Shown here piece by piece: positions 6,097 through 6,131 of a stretch of 6,131 nucleotides of DNA (its first letter is position 1; each line of letters opens with the position of its first letter). The DNA lies in NCBI GenBank assembly GCA_964564305.1, contig CAZMAM010000049.1:1-6131 (forward strand), given 5' to 3'. Below the pieces are notes generated by a model. That model was given only the letters and a program-made list of their open reading frames with translations, searched no databases and had not been told where the DNA came from. The position numbers and the translations under genes are program-made. The stretch is from RGIG1959 sp964564305. Lineage in GTDB: Bacteria > Bacillota > Clostridia > Oscillospirales > Acutalibacteraceae.

Positions 6097-6131
6097 AGGG
6101 AATGGGCTTGTAACTGCCCAGTCGTGGTAAC
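6077..6131 (-). mobile_element. Right end of an IS200/IS605-family (TnpB-type) element, rest beyond window
   Basis: Read on the minus strand, the last 55 bases end in AAGCCCATTCCCTTTAGGGA followed by ATGGGTAGTTGAC. This matches the pattern I know from right ends of TnpB-carrying IS605-type elements: a hairpin with a CTTTAG-type loop followed by GGGTAGTT and a short cleavage motif. The stem is perfect (6085-6094 with 6097-6106). The proposed junction is near 6076/6077, where the lipoprotein coding sense is lost. No transposase or TnpB gene is inside the window, so the call rests on the terminal structure alone. Confidence 0.6.
6085..6106 (-). ncRNA. Hairpin at the 3' end of a putative TnpB guide RNA (omega RNA)
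   Basis: A perfect 10-bp inverted repeat (CCCATTCCCT / AGGGAATGGG) spaced by two bases. In TnpB elements the element's right end is transcribed as the scaffold of the guide RNA, and the adjoining flank is the guide. Neighbouring GGGC (6104-6107) can also pair with GCCC (6116-6119), giving competing structures of the sort seen in these RNAs. Only the 3' end of the presumed RNA is in the window. Confidence 0.45.

Noticed and set aside
6085..6106. Rho-independent terminator of the lipoprotein gene
   Set aside because: The stem is perfect but followed by cttgtaactgccc and not by a T-run, and it lies where the protein domain is cut; an IS right-end structure explains it better.

Overview
The window looks like chromosomal DNA of a moderately GC-rich Clostridia-type Firmicute, probably a gut Ruminococcaceae/Oscillospirales-like organism. 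This rests on the ComF and RecD2 sequence style, AGGAGG-like ribosome sites, frequent TTG/GTG starts and an AlkZ-related protein of a kind I associate with Clostridia. It is inferred from memory of families, not from a search.

Layout. Bases 1-537 (+) hold the 3' part of an AT-richer gene resembling the DUF6036 nucleotidyltransferase-fold family. A non-coding stretch (538-695) follows, with a strong 12-bp hairpin that can end transcription between this gene and the converging operon. Bases 696-4353 (-) form one tightly packed operon read right to left: deoD (purine nucleoside phosphorylase), recD2 (5'-3' DNA helicase) and comF (competence-type phosphoribosyltransferase). A good sigma-A promoter (TTGAAG-17-TATACT with extended -10) lies just upstream of deoD. 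All three genes appear to use non-ATG starts (TTG, TTG, GTG), and stop/start overlaps or short gaps suggest translational coupling. Bases 4463-5625 (-) form a second unit: a flavin reductase-like protein followed 14 bases later by an AlkZ-related protein, with an extended -10 promoter upstream.

Bases 5626-5853 are a divergent intergenic region. On the + strand it carries a perfect TTGACA box, a (TA)8 microsatellite and a 12-bp tandem duplication, each copy starting with TATAAT. The TA tract sits between the -35 and -10 boxes, an arrangement known from phase-variable promoters. Downstream is a small lipoprotein (5854-6096) resembling the start of a DUF5067-type protein. It is cut short by what looks like the right end of an IS200/IS605-family (TnpB-type) element lying to the right in reverse orientation. 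The hairpin at 6085-6106 would be the 3' end of its guide RNA, and the interrupted lipoprotein gene would supply the guide.

The central operon is ordinary housekeeping: nucleoside salvage, DNA unwinding/repair and DNA-uptake-linked functions. The accessory signals are at the two edges: a possibly mobile, AT-rich module on the left, and a potentially switchable lipoprotein promoter plus a transposon insertion on the right.
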